DNA from: Vibrio splendidus 12E03
GTDB lineage: Bacteria > Pseudomonadota > Gammaproteobacteria > Enterobacterales > Vibrionaceae
Assembly: GCF_000272105.2 (NCBI RefSeq)
Contig: NZ_AJZD02000319.1
Span: 1 to 47,009 of the forward strand
Direction of reading: 5' to 3'
Length of the DNA stretch: 47,009 nt
Made by a program: the position numbers and the translations under genes. Numbering within the stretch: the first letter of the stretch is position 1; the number at the start of each line of letters is the position of its first letter. This document shows positions 8,083-16,717 of the stretch, piece after piece. Under the pieces are notes generated by a model. It saw only the letters and a list, made by a program, of their open reading frames with translations. It was not told the origin of the DNA and searched no databases.

Positions 8083-9042
8083 TTAGTCGACTTGCTTAAT
8101 CTGCAGCTCTTTTGGTACTTCGAAGAACATGTTCTCTTCACGGCCTTGAATCTCTTCGACTTCAGTTGCGCCCAACTCACGAATACGATCTAAGATTTGA
8201 TTTACTAGCTCTTCAGGCGCTGAAGCACCCGCTGTCACACCAATTTTCTTCTTGCCTTCAACCCATTCTGTTTGAATGTCTTCAGGACAATCGGTTAGGT
8301 AACCTGGCGTGCCTAGCTTCTCAGCCAGCTCTTTCAAACGTGTTGAATTCGATGAGTTCTTAGAGCCGACAACAATCACGACATCAACATCACCGGCCAT
8401 CTCACGAATTGCGTCCTGACGATTTTGAGTCGCGTAGCAGATATCGTCTTTACGTGGGCCTTGGATCTCAGGGAACACGCGACGTAACTCTTCAATCACA
8501 TCTGCGGTTTCATCAACTGACAACGTGGTTTGGCTAACGTAATGCAGGTTACTTGGATCATTCACCACTAGGTTCTGTACATCCTCTGGCTTCTCAACCA
8601 AGTACATACCACCAGTTTGGCTAGCGTACTGACCCATAGTGCCTTCCACTTCAGGGTGACCCGCGTGACCAATCAGTACCACTTCCATATGTTTGCGGCT
8701 CGCACGAGCAACCTCCATATGAACTTTAGTCACCAAAGGACACGTTGCATCAAATACAGTCAGTTCGCGCTCTTTTGCTTCTTTACGAACGGCTTGAGAT
8801 ACACCGTGAGCAGAGAAAATTACGATGTTGTCGTCTGGCACTTCACTTAGCTCTTCGACAAAAATAGCACCACGCTGCTTTAGCCTCTCAACAACAAAGC
8901 GGTTGTGTACCACTTCATGGCGAACATAGATCGGTGGCTGATACATTTCGAGTGCACGCTCTACGATGCTGATCGCACGATCGACACCGGCACAAAAGCC
9001 ACGAGGGTTAGCTAACATTATTTTCATTTCATTGCTCATCAT
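8083..9042 (-). CDS. ispH: 4-hydroxy-3-methylbut-2-enyl diphosphate reductase IspH
   Basis: IspH is the [4Fe-4S] enzyme of the last step of the MEP pathway, reducing HMBPP to IPP and DMAPP in the cytoplasm. The cluster cysteines are visible in NPRGFCAGV (C17), FDATCPLV (C101) and DDICYATQNRQ; the catalytic glutamate lies in HPEVEGTMGQY. Numbering is exactly five residues above E. coli, so the real start may be the ATG at 9027 (MKIMLANPRG) rather than 9042; neither has a clear ribosome site. It is the distal gene of the block murJ-ribF-ileS-lspA-fkpB-ispH. Confidence 0.96.
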   Translation of the reverse strand: MMSNEMKIMLANPRGFCAGVDRAISIVERALEMYQPPIYVRHEVVHNRFVVERLKQRGAIFVEELSEVPDDNIVIFSAHGVSQAVRKEAKERELTVFDATCPLVTKVHMEVARASRKHMEVVLIGHAGHPEVEGTMGQYASQTGGMYLVEKPEDVQNLVVNDPSNLHYVSQTTLSVDETADVIEELRRVFPEIQGPRKDDICYATQNRQDAIREMAGDVDVVIVVGSKNSSNSTRLKELAEKLGTPGYLTDCPEDIQTEWVEGKKKIGVTAGASAPEELVNQILDRIRELGATEVEEIQGREENMFFEVPKELQIKQVD

Positions 9043-9175
9043 TTACCGCGGTACTAAGGTTGTTTCTATAGAGTTCGCCGTCAGCGAGGTTCGCATTCTA
9101 CAGTGAAGCGTCTAGACAGTGAAGCTCTGGGTGAGATCACAGCTGTAAGGCTATCTTATTCTAGCGTGAAGACAG

Positions 9176-9607
9176 CTATTCTACCGTTAAGATATTGACG
9201 TCAAAGGTAACATCTTGACCAGCGAGTGGGTGATTAAAATCAACCGTCACTGAATCACCTGCGATCTCAGTAATAATACCTGGAATTTCCATACCGTCAG
9301 GACCAGAGAATGCCATGATAGTGCCCACTTCAACTTCAGAATCGCCAACAAACTTAGCACGATCCATATAGTGAATATGATCAGGGTTTGGCATACCAAA
9401 CGCGTCTTCCGCTTTCAGTTCGATAGACTTTTCAGTACCGGCTTCAAGTCCAAGTAAGCACGCTTCAAAGTTCTCACTTAGGCTGCCATCGCCCATGACG
9501 AACTTTGCTGGTTTGCCCATGTTTTCCGTACTATCGGCAACTGAACCATCCTTCATTTTAATCGTAAAATGTAGAGTTACTGCTGAATCATTTTTAATTG
9601 CTGCCAC
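9176..9607 (-). CDS. fkpB: FKBP-type peptidyl-prolyl isomerase, SlpA/FkpB type
   Basis: A 143-aa small cytoplasmic PPIase of the FKBP/SlyD-like group that helps proline-limited folding. It shows SAVTLHFTIKMKDGSVADST, the inserted-in-flap part around AEDAFGMPNPDHIHY, and the family end VTVDFNHPLAGQDVTFDVNIL. I place the start at GTG 9607, with AAGGAAAG four bases upstream and good fit to E. coli FkpB (about 149 aa). The longest frame would begin at 9700, but its first 31 codons run through a transcription terminator and look artificial. It sits between lspA and ispH as in E. coli. Confidence 0.93.
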   Translation of the reverse strand: MAAIKNDSAVTLHFTIKMKDGSVADSTENMGKPAKFVMGDGSLSENFEACLLGLEAGTEKSIELKAEDAFGMPNPDHIHYMDRAKFVGDSEVEVGTIMAFSGPDGMEIPGIITEIAGDSVTVDFNHPLAGQDVTFDVNILTVE

Positions 9608-9674
9608 GTTACTTTCCTTAGATTTCTTTATTATTTGAGGATGCGCTGTGCTTTGCTTCCTTGTTGACTGAAGC

Positions 9675-9712
9675 ATAAAAAAAAGCGCCGTCGGAATCAA
9701 CCGACAGCGCTT
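9675..9712 (-). terminator. Rho-independent terminator between lspA and fkpB
   Basis: Read on the reverse strand, AGCGCTGTCGG / CCGACGGCGCT with loop TTGATT (one wobble) is followed by eight T's. It follows lspA and precedes the fkpB start by about 70 bases, so fkpB-ispH should depend on read-through or on their own promoter. Confidence 0.88.
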
Positions 9713-9756
9713 AGGGCTATTCTATTCTGTGAGTCATAGACTGACTTTGAGGCAAG

Positions 9757-10257
9757 CTATTTGCTTTCGTCTTTCTTACGGAAACCATCTAAGATGATCA
9801 TCGCAGCACCGATACAGATTCCCATATCCGCTAAGTTAAATGCAGGCCAGTGGTAAGTGCCCCAGTAGAAGTCTAAGTAATCGACAACAAAGCCGTGTAC
9901 GACTCGGTCAAACACATTACCTACCGCGCCACCAATGATGATCGCATAAGCAATGTTATTCCACTTCTCTGTTGCTGGTAGTTTGCTCATCCAGTACGTC
10001 AGCATAACTGTTACCGCAAATGCGATACCCGTAAATAACCAACGCTGCCAACCACTTTGATCACTCAAGAAGCTAAACGCTGCACCGTAGTTATGCACGT
10101 ACAGAAAGTTAAAGAATGGCAGCACCTCAATACGGTTTGCCCAACCATAACCCATGTTGTCCATGACAAAGAGTTTAATGCCGATATCAGCCAAGAAGAC
10201 CAATAGAGCCAGCCATAACCAACGTACACCAGATTGTTTTAACGAAACTTCACTCAT
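9757..10257 (-). CDS. lspA: Lipoprotein signal peptidase LspA (signal peptidase II)
   Basis: A 166-aa inner-membrane aspartyl protease that removes the signal peptide from diacylglyceryl-prolipoproteins. Four membrane segments are visible (about 12-30, 70-92, 100-118, 140-160). The catalytic dyad is D126 in VVDYLDFY and D144 in FNLADMGI, with the conserved NxGAAFSFL and GNVFDR boxes before them. The partner enzyme Lgt is also encoded in this window (20923-21744). The gene lies between ileS and fkpB, the common gammaproteobacterial order. Confidence 0.96.
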   Translation of the reverse strand: MSEVSLKQSGVRWLWLALLVFLADIGIKLFVMDNMGYGWANRIEVLPFFNFLYVHNYGAAFSFLSDQSGWQRWLFTGIAFAVTVMLTYWMSKLPATEKWNNIAYAIIIGGAVGNVFDRVVHGFVVDYLDFYWGTYHWPAFNLADMGICIGAAMIILDGFRKKDESK

Positions 10258-10349
10258 TTCTATTCCTAGTATTTACGAAGTTGGTATTCATTGTTAGTCA
10301 CTTTAAGTGACCTTGATTACCAACTTGGTTAAACACATTTCCTATAACT

Positions 10350-10382
10350 AAAAATAACCCCAGTAGATACTGGGGCTATGAT
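10350..10382 (-). terminator. Terminator-like hairpin between ileS and lspA
   Basis: On the reverse strand, ATAGCCCCAGTA pairs with TACTGGGGTTAT around a two-base centre and is followed by TTTT. It lies 33 bases beyond the ileS stop and about 90 bases before lspA, so it could terminate or attenuate transcription within what is usually one operon. Confidence 0.75.
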
Positions 10383-10414
10383 TTTTACAAAAAGTTCAGT
10401 CTTTCTCTGAGTCG

Positions 10415-13273
10415 TTATGCGAACTTGCGCACTTCGCCTTCACCGTCGATGTTCGACACACAACGACCACAAACTTTCTCGTGACCTTCGATAGTGCCTA
10501 CATCTGGAGTGTGGTGCCAGCAACGGTCACACTTCTCAGCTTCAGTAGCCGCAACTTCAACGAATAGACCAGCAACGTCTGTCGCTTGCGCTGCATCAGA
10601 CTTCTCGCTCAGTGGCTTAACAACAGCTGCAGAAGTGATAAGTACGAAACGTAGCTCATCTTCTAGCTTATTGATTTTAGCCGCTAGTGCATCGTCAGCG
10701 TATAGAGTAACTTCAGCTTGCAGTGCACCACCGATCGTTTTCTCTTTACGAGCATCTTCAAGAAGCTTGTTCACTGCACCACGAACAGACTGGATCTCAG
10801 TCCAGAATTCGTTGCTTAGCTCTTCGCCTTCGGCAAGACCAAATAGACCTTCGAACCACTCACCTGTGAATACGAACGTGTCGCGCTCACCCGGCATTTC
10901 ATTCCAGATTTCATCTGCAGTGAACGACATGATAGGTGCCATCCAACGAACTAGAGCTTCTACGATGTAGTAAAGCGCCGTTTGACAGCTACGTTGAGCA
11001 TGGCTGCCCTGCTTCGCTGTGTACTGACGGTCTTTAATTACGTCTAGGTAGAAAGAACCCATTTCGATAGAACAGAACTGCATTAGACGTTGAGTCACAC
11101 CGTGAGTGTTGTACTCGCCGTATGCTTTAACAATCTCTTCTTGTGCAGCTTGAGCACGGCCAACAGCCCAGCGATCAAGTGCAACCATCTCTTCAGCAGG
11201 AACTAGGTCAGTTTCAGGGTTGAAACCGTTCAAGTTCGCTAGGAAGAAACGCGCTGTGTTACGAATACGACGGTAAGCATCCGCTGAACGCTTCAGGATT
11301 TCATCAGAAACCGCAACTTCACCCGTGTAGTCTGTAGAAGCAACCCATAGACGCAGAATATCTGCACCTAGCTTGTTAGTTACGTCTTTAGGAGCAACAA
11401 CGTTACCGATAGATTTAGACATCTTACGGCCGTTACCATCAACCACGAAACCGTGTGTTAGTACTTGCTTGTACGGTGCTTCGTCTTTCATCGCGATAGA
11501 TGAAATTAGAGAAGACTGGAACCAGCCACGGTGTTGGTCTGAACCTTCAAGGTAAAGATCAGCACTGTGAGTACGCTCTTCGTTCGGGAAGTTGTACTCT
11601 TCACGAGAATCAACAACAGAGAAGTGCGTAACACCTGAGTCGAACCATACGTCTAGCGTATCCATTACTTTTTCGTACTTATCAGCGTCTTCTGCGCCCA
11701 TAAGTTCAGCAGCGTCTACATCCCACCAAGCTTGAATGCCTTTCTCTTCAACTAGCTTCGCTACTTTTTCAATAAGTGCAGGGCTTTCTGGGTGAAGTTC
11801 TGCTGTTTCTTTATGAACGAACAGAGCAATTGGCACACCCCAAGTACGTTGACGAGAAATACACCACTCAGGGCGACCTTCAACCATGCCTTCAATACGG
11901 CTTTGACCCCATTCAGGCAACCACTCAACACTCTTGATTGACTCTAGTGCTTTAGCACGTAGGCCAGCTTGATCCATAGAGATGAACCATTGTGGTGTTG
12001 CGCGGAAGATGATTGGAGTTTTGTGTCTCCAACAGTGTGGGTAGCTGTGCTCGTAAGCGTGGTGATGTAGAAGTGCACCTTTCTCTTTTAGAACTTCTAA
12101 AACAGAGTCGTTCGCTTTGAATACGTGCTGACCGGCAAATAGCTCAGTATCTGGCAGGTAAACGCCGTTTGAACCAACTGGGTTAGCTATTTCTAGGTTG
12201 TACTTTTTACCAACCACGAAATCCTCTTGACCGTGGCCAGGCGCAGTGTGAACCACACCAGTACCTGAATCCGTTGTAACGTGGTCACCAAGAACAGCAG
12301 GAACAGTAAAGTCGTAGAACGGGTGGTTGAACTGAGAAAGCTCAAGATCAGCACCTGTAGCAAAACCAAGGTTGTGGAAGTGCTCGATACCTGCACGATC
12401 CATTACGTCTTTTGCTAGTTCAGAAGCAACAACGATACGTTGAGCAGGCTGGTCGCCATTCGCTTCAACTTGGATAAGCACGTATTCAAGATCATCACGT
12501 AGACATACTGCGCGGTTAGCTGGCAGAGTCCATGGTGTTGTCGTCCAGATAACGATAGAAATTTCGCCTTGACCCGCATGACCTTCAGCTAGAGTGAATT
12601 TCTCTAGAAGCGCCGCTTCGTCAGCTGCTGTAAATTTCACATCGATAGATGGAGAAACTTTATCTTTGTATTCAACTTCAGCTTCAGCCAGAGCAGAACC
12701 ACAGTCAGTACACCAGTGAACTGGCTTGAAACCTTTAAGAAGGTGACCTTTATCTGCGATTTTGCCAAGAGAACGAATGATGTTCGCTTCAGTGCCGAAA
12801 TCCATAGTGCGGTAAGGTTTGTCCCACTCGCCCATAATGCCAAGACGTTTGAAGCTCTCTTTCTGACCTTCAACTTGACCCGCAGCGTACTTACGACACT
12901 CTTCGCGGAATTCAGCAGCCGAAATCTTCTGACCAGGCTTACCTTTCTTCTTCTCAACCATTAGCTCGATTGGAAGACCGTGACAGTCCCAACCAGGGAT
13001 GTACGGTGCATCAAAACCAGAAAGGGTCTTAGATTTGATAATAATGTCTTTAAGAATCTTATTCAGCGCGTGGCCAATGTGAATGTCGCCGTTCGCGTAT
13101 GGAGGGCCATCATGCAGTACGAAAGATTTTTTACCTTTCTTTGCCTTACGGATTTCGCCGTAAAGATCTTCTTTGTACCAACGCTTCAGCATTTCTGGCT
13201 CACGATTTGCCAGATTGCCGCGCATTGGGAACCCTGTTTCTGGTAAGTTCAGGGTATCTTTATAATCACTCAT
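10415..13273 (-). CDS. ileS: Isoleucyl-tRNA synthetase IleS
   Basis: A 952-aa class I aminoacyl-tRNA synthetase that charges tRNA-Ile, with editing of misactivated valine. Visible marks are PPYANGDIHIGHALNK (HIGH at 65-68), the CP1 editing region with IVIWTTTPWTLPANRAV, the WFDSG box, GRKMSKSIGNV, and the C-terminal zinc finger with CDRCWHHT and CGRCVSNI. Length is usual for the short bacterial form. It follows ribF after 63 bp and precedes lspA. No clear T-box or other leader is seen. Confidence 0.98.
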   Translation of the reverse strand: MSDYKDTLNLPETGFPMRGNLANREPEMLKRWYKEDLYGEIRKAKKGKKSFVLHDGPPYANGDIHIGHALNKILKDIIIKSKTLSGFDAPYIPGWDCHGLPIELMVEKKKGKPGQKISAAEFREECRKYAAGQVEGQKESFKRLGIMGEWDKPYRTMDFGTEANIIRSLGKIADKGHLLKGFKPVHWCTDCGSALAEAEVEYKDKVSPSIDVKFTAADEAALLEKFTLAEGHAGQGEISIVIWTTTPWTLPANRAVCLRDDLEYVLIQVEANGDQPAQRIVVASELAKDVMDRAGIEHFHNLGFATGADLELSQFNHPFYDFTVPAVLGDHVTTDSGTGVVHTAPGHGQEDFVVGKKYNLEIANPVGSNGVYLPDTELFAGQHVFKANDSVLEVLKEKGALLHHHAYEHSYPHCWRHKTPIIFRATPQWFISMDQAGLRAKALESIKSVEWLPEWGQSRIEGMVEGRPEWCISRQRTWGVPIALFVHKETAELHPESPALIEKVAKLVEEKGIQAWWDVDAAELMGAEDADKYEKVMDTLDVWFDSGVTHFSVVDSREEYNFPNEERTHSADLYLEGSDQHRGWFQSSLISSIAMKDEAPYKQVLTHGFVVDGNGRKMSKSIGNVVAPKDVTNKLGADILRLWVASTDYTGEVAVSDEILKRSADAYRRIRNTARFFLANLNGFNPETDLVPAEEMVALDRWAVGRAQAAQEEIVKAYGEYNTHGVTQRLMQFCSIEMGSFYLDVIKDRQYTAKQGSHAQRSCQTALYYIVEALVRWMAPIMSFTADEIWNEMPGERDTFVFTGEWFEGLFGLAEGEELSNEFWTEIQSVRGAVNKLLEDARKEKTIGGALQAEVTLYADDALAAKINKLEDELRFVLITSAAVVKPLSEKSDAAQATDVAGLFVEVAATEAEKCDRCWHHTPDVGTIEGHEKVCGRCVSNIDGEGEVRKFA

Positions 13274-13336
13274 CGATTCTTAATTCCGTTATATTGGGCG
13301 AAGTTAGACATTATGTTAATCGGTGGAATCATCCGA

Positions 13337-14272
13337 TTAATTCTTTAGCTGAAGCAGCCACACCCTTGCGGCTTCAGCATCCAATTCTATTTGATTCTTT
13401 AGTGCGTCGAACGATTCAAATTTTATCTCGTCGCGCAGTTTGTGCAAAAGTCGTACTTCTAACTGTTTACCATATAAATTGGCTTTAAAGTCAAAAAAAT
13501 GCACTTCTAATTGCTGCCTTACCCCATTAACTGTTGGTCGTTGTCCAATATTAGCAACGCCACCGACAGGAACACCGTCGATATCCAAAGCTTCAACAAC
13601 ATACACTCCCGATACAGGAGAAACACAACGCTTTAATGGAATATTAGCGGTAGGGAAACCGATAGTTCTCCCTAGTTTTCGACCATGGGACACTCGACCA
13701 CTAATACTGTAATCACGTCCTAACATGGTAGCACTTGCAGCCAAGTCATCGACCGCTAATGCATTTCGTATCTCAGTACTGCTTACTCGTAATTGGTTTA
13801 AGCAATAGCTTTGGGTGCTTACCACCTCAAAACCGTACTTCTCGCCCGCCTCTTTGAGCATAGCGAAATTGCCAGTGCGACCTTTACCAAAGCAAAAATC
13901 GTCACCAACTACCAAGAACTTCACACCAAGCTTATCAACCAAAAGATCCTTAATGAATGCTTCCGCGGATAAACTTGCAAAATACTGATTAAAATTAACG
14001 CACAATAAGCGACTGATATCTAGCTTGCTCAGTTGCACGTATTTATCTCGTAAGCGAGTTAAACGTGCTGGCGCTTTATCTCGGGCAAACAGCTCCATAG
14101 GCTGCGGCTCAAACGTCATAACAACAGAAGGTAGTCCTAATGCTGCAGCTTGTTTAGAAACCTGACTCAGAACCTCTTGATGTCCTAAATGAACACCATC
14201 GAAGTTACCTATGGTTAATACACAGCCATGATGCTGCGCTTTAATATTGTGTATACCTCGGATCAGTTCCAT
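13337..14272 (-). CDS. ribF: Bifunctional riboflavin kinase / FAD synthetase RibF
   Basis: A 311-aa cytoplasmic enzyme that makes FMN from riboflavin and FAD from FMN. The N-terminal nucleotidyltransferase half has TIGNFDGVHLGHQEVL and FLVVGDDFCFGKGR-type ATP sites plus SSTEIRNAL; the C-terminal riboflavin-kinase half has GRVSHGRKLGRTIGFPTANI and GVANIGQRPTVNG. It lies between murJ and ileS on the same strand, in the order known from E. coli relatives (ribF-ileS-lspA-fkpB-ispH). Confidence 0.97.
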   Translation of the reverse strand: MELIRGIHNIKAQHHGCVLTIGNFDGVHLGHQEVLSQVSKQAAALGLPSVVMTFEPQPMELFARDKAPARLTRLRDKYVQLSKLDISRLLCVNFNQYFASLSAEAFIKDLLVDKLGVKFLVVGDDFCFGKGRTGNFAMLKEAGEKYGFEVVSTQSYCLNQLRVSSTEIRNALAVDDLAASATMLGRDYSISGRVSHGRKLGRTIGFPTANIPLKRCVSPVSGVYVVEALDIDGVPVGGVANIGQRPTVNGVRQQLEVHFFDFKANLYGKQLEVRLLHKLRDEIKFESFDALKNQIELDAEAARVWLLQLKN

Positions 14273-14342
14273 TATGATCAGCTAAAACCTGTTATTTGCA
14301 TCATTTATTGTGTGAAACCGACGGATTATATACTAATCAGTA

Positions 14343-15905
14343 TTAATCTGTCGCTGCTTTTAAATGTTTTACTCGGATACCTAAAATCAGTACCGAAACA
14401 ATATAAACAAAGCCACCAAGTCCAATCAAGCCTGTTAATGTCAGCGCTCTCTGGCTGAAGCTCCATTCAAGCCAATGTTGCATATTATCCAGCTGCCATA
14501 AAATAGCCGCTACCATCACCACACCTGAGATAATCAATTTGGCACTAAACAACAAGGTTGTCTTAGTTAGTTGATACACACCCGCAAGGTGTAATCCACG
14601 ATATAACAATGCCATATTCACAAAGGCAGACAGTGCCGTCGCAATCGCCAAACCCACATAACCATAGAAATAAGCAAAGATCGCGTTAAACACCATATTG
14701 GTCACCATAGCGATAATGCCGTACTTAACCGGTGTTTTGGTATCTTGGCGAGAGTAATAGCCCGGAGCTAAAACTTTAATCAGCATGAAATTAAGCAAGC
14801 CTGATGCGTAAGCTACCAATGACATCGATGCTTGCTGTACATCGTGTGGAGAGAACTCACCACGCATAAATAGCACCATCAACATGGGTTTAGCTAAAAC
14901 GATAAGACCTAACATCGCAGGAATACCAAGCAGCAACACCATGCGCACGCCCCAATCCATGGTATGCGCGAACCCTTCCCCTTGAGCATCTACGTGTTTA
15001 CGAGACAAAGCAGGAAGAATCACAGTCGCAATCGCGATACCGAATAAACCGAGAGGAAATTCAAGCAGTCGGTCTGAGTAGTACAACCAACTGATAGAGC
15101 CTGTTGCGAGGAAGCTGGCAATAAAGGTATCAAACAATAAGTTGATTTGGCTGACCGATACACCGAACAGAGCAGGGATCATTAATGTGCGGATCTTAAC
15201 CACACCCGGGTCTCTCCATCCCCACTTCGGCTTAACCAACACACCCGCTTTGATCAAGAAAGGCATTTGGAAAAGGAATTGGACTAAGCCACCAAGAAAC
15301 ACACCAATAGCCAAACCAATTTCTGGTTGTTCTAAATTAGGTGAGATAAACCATGCAGCGCCTATGATCATCACGTTCAAGAACACTGGAGTAAAAGAAG
15401 AGACCGCAAACTTACCTAATGTATTAAGAATGGCACCAGATAACGCAACAAAGGTGATAAACCACAAATAAGGAAAGGTAATCTTGAGCATAAAACTCGC
15501 TAGCTCAAATTTTGGCGCAGCTGGACCGTCATTTAACCAATCGATAAACCAACCGGCACCAAACATCGCAGTGATTACACCTGAGCCTAACACCCCGATA
15601 ACGGTAACGATAGAGACTAACACCCCGAGCGTGCCCGACACCTTAGCAATTAAATCTCGAGTCTTATCTTTATCACCTGCGGCGTGATATTCCGTTAATA
15701 CAGGAACAAACGCTTGAGAAAACGCACCTTCTGCAAAAAGTCGACGTAAGAAATTAGGAATTTTATTAGCGAAGAAGAATACGTCGGCACTCGCTCCAGC
15801 CCCCATCAAATTTGCTACTACTACATCACGTACTAGCCCCAATACACGGGAAACAAAAGTCATTGCACTGACAATCAGGCCTGACTTTAATAGTCGTTTA
15901 CTCAC
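14343..15905 (-). CDS. murJ: Lipid II flippase MurJ (MviN)
   Basis: A 520-aa inner-membrane protein of the MOP superfamily with about 14 membrane segments that moves lipid II across the cytoplasmic membrane for wall synthesis. Typical sequences are SRVLGLVRDVVVANLMG, ADVFFFANKIPNFLRRLFAEGAF and FAYASGLLNFMLIKVLAPGYYSRQDTKTPV. I place the start at GTG 15905, with AGAGG five bases upstream; a GTG at 15920 would add five residues but has no ribosome site. It is divergent from rpsT and shares with it a 250-bp regulatory region. Confidence 0.95.
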   Translation of the reverse strand: MSKRLLKSGLIVSAMTFVSRVLGLVRDVVVANLMGAGASADVFFFANKIPNFLRRLFAEGAFSQAFVPVLTEYHAAGDKDKTRDLIAKVSGTLGVLVSIVTVIGVLGSGVITAMFGAGWFIDWLNDGPAAPKFELASFMLKITFPYLWFITFVALSGAILNTLGKFAVSSFTPVFLNVMIIGAAWFISPNLEQPEIGLAIGVFLGGLVQFLFQMPFLIKAGVLVKPKWGWRDPGVVKIRTLMIPALFGVSVSQINLLFDTFIASFLATGSISWLYYSDRLLEFPLGLFGIAIATVILPALSRKHVDAQGEGFAHTMDWGVRMVLLLGIPAMLGLIVLAKPMLMVLFMRGEFSPHDVQQASMSLVAYASGLLNFMLIKVLAPGYYSRQDTKTPVKYGIIAMVTNMVFNAIFAYFYGYVGLAIATALSAFVNMALLYRGLHLAGVYQLTKTTLLFSAKLIISGVVMVAAILWQLDNMQHWLEWSFSQRALTLTGLIGLGGFVYIVSVLILGIRVKHLKAATD

Positions 15906-15976
15906 AGAAACCTCTGACACTGGTTGATTACTTTCAAGCGAGGATAAATACTATCCTATCCTAAGAAGCATATTTA

Positions 15977-16006
15977 TTAGCATTGGTCTAAAAATGCTGT
16001 TAGAAT
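15977..16006 (+). promoter_or_regulatory. Candidate upstream promoter of rpsT
   Basis: TAGAAT at 16001-16006 is preceded by TG at 15998-15999 (extended -10) and by TTAGCA at 15977-15982 with an 18-bp spacer. A C/G-rich stretch follows, as is usual near ribosomal-protein start points. Confidence 0.5.
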
Positions 16007-16080
16007 CCCCGCCATCTTAACCGCGATGACCTTTCCATACCAAAGTTTGTTTGGCTACGATTGGTTTTTGCACAAATCAT

Positions 16081-16109
16081 TTGACAATTAAGCGCTAATG
16101 AGGGATAGT
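16081..16109 (+). promoter_or_regulatory. Candidate main promoter of rpsT
   Basis: A perfect -35 TTGACA (16081-16086) stands 17 bp before GATAGT (16104-16109). Two promoters before rpsT are also known in E. coli. The predicted leader to the TTG start is about 40 bases. Confidence 0.65.
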
Positions 16110-16128
16110 CCTCGCCCTTAAATTGTCA
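16082..16128. repeat. Nested inverted repeat overlapping the rpsT promoter
   Basis: TGACAATT (16082-16089) is inverted as AATTGTCA (16121-16128), and inside it GAGG (16100-16103) pairs with CCTC (16110-16113). The outer arm includes most of the -35 box and the inner loop holds the -10, so the repeat could act as an operator or, in RNA from the upstream promoter, as a leader hairpin. Confidence 0.6.
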
Positions 16129-16156
16129 CCGAACTAAGTTTTTGGGAGTTAGACCC

Positions 16157-16417
16157 TTGGCAAACAGTAAATCTGCTAAGAAGCGCGCTATCCAAGCTGA
16201 GAAACGTCGCCAGCACAATGCTAGCCGTCGTTCTATGATGCGCACTTACATGAAAAAGACTATCGCAGCTATCGCAGCTGGTGATAAAGAAGCTGCAACT
16301 GCTGCTCTTGTAGAAGTTACACCACTTCTTGACCGTATGGCGACTAAAGGCCTTATTCATAAGAATAAAGCTGCACGTCATAAGTCTCGTTTCGCTGCTG
16401 CAATCAAAGCTCTTTAA
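16157..16417 (+). CDS. rpsT: Small ribosomal subunit protein bS20
   Basis: An 86-aa basic helical protein of the 30S subunit that binds 16S rRNA early in assembly. The sequence begins ANSKSAKKRAIQAEKRRQHN and has RRSMMRTYMKKTIAAI and GLIHKNKAARHKSR, all standard bS20. It starts at the rare codon TTG 16157, with GGGAG at 16144-16148; the same UUG start is used in E. coli, where it is tied to translational self-control. A TTG five codons earlier is less likely because it overlaps the ribosome site. It is a single-gene transcript ended by a strong hairpin. Confidence 0.97.
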   Translation: MANSKSAKKRAIQAEKRRQHNASRRSMMRTYMKKTIAAIAAGDKEAATAALVEVTPLLDRMATKGLIHKNKAARHKSRFAAAIKAL

Positions 16418-16443
16418 TAGAAATTTGATTACAACGCAAAACG

Positions 16444-16471
16444 AAAAAAACCGGCCTAGGCCGGTTTTTTT
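16444..16471 (+). terminator. Rho-independent terminator of rpsT
   Basis: A GC-rich palindrome CCGGCCTAGGCCGG flanked by seven A's and seven T's. It is placed 27 bases after the rpsT stop and can work on either strand. Confidence 0.95.
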
Positions 16472-16717
16472 ATATCTAAATTTTGAGTAACGCTTTTATT
16501 TTACGTGCTAACAGCCGTTTTGCTTACCGATAGACTGTTAAGCCGATAGATAAAACAAACAATCAGGAAAATAAATAGAGAAGCAAATTAGTACGTAGAT
16601 AGGTAGATAGGTAGATAGGTAGATAGGTAGATAAACATTAACGTTCAATGTGAAATACTAACACTTCCTTGTGTCATTCTATCGCTGATAAGAAATCCCC
16701 CTCCCACCAGCAATAAG
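16472..16717. other. Intergenic stretch between the rpsT terminator and hlyU
   Basis: No gene is seen in these bases. They contain an 8-bp tandem repeat (listed separately) and lie between the 3' ends of two converging genes, so no promoter is expected. Confidence 0.6.
16595..16634. repeat. Five-copy 8-bp tandem repeat (GTAGATAG)
   Basis: Four exact GTAGATAG units run from 16595 to 16626, followed by a fifth with one change (GTAGATAA). The tract is outside any coding frame and downstream of both neighbouring genes. Such short tandem repeats can change copy number by slippage, which would make it a strain marker. Confidence 0.9.

Noticed and set aside
9608..9700. N-terminal extension of FkpB
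   Set aside because: These 31 codons cover a transcription terminator and do not resemble FkpB; GTG 9607 has a good ribosome site.
10494..10970. 158-codon forward frame opposite ileS
   Set aside because: A serine/threonine/alanine-rich shadow of a highly conserved synthetase gene.
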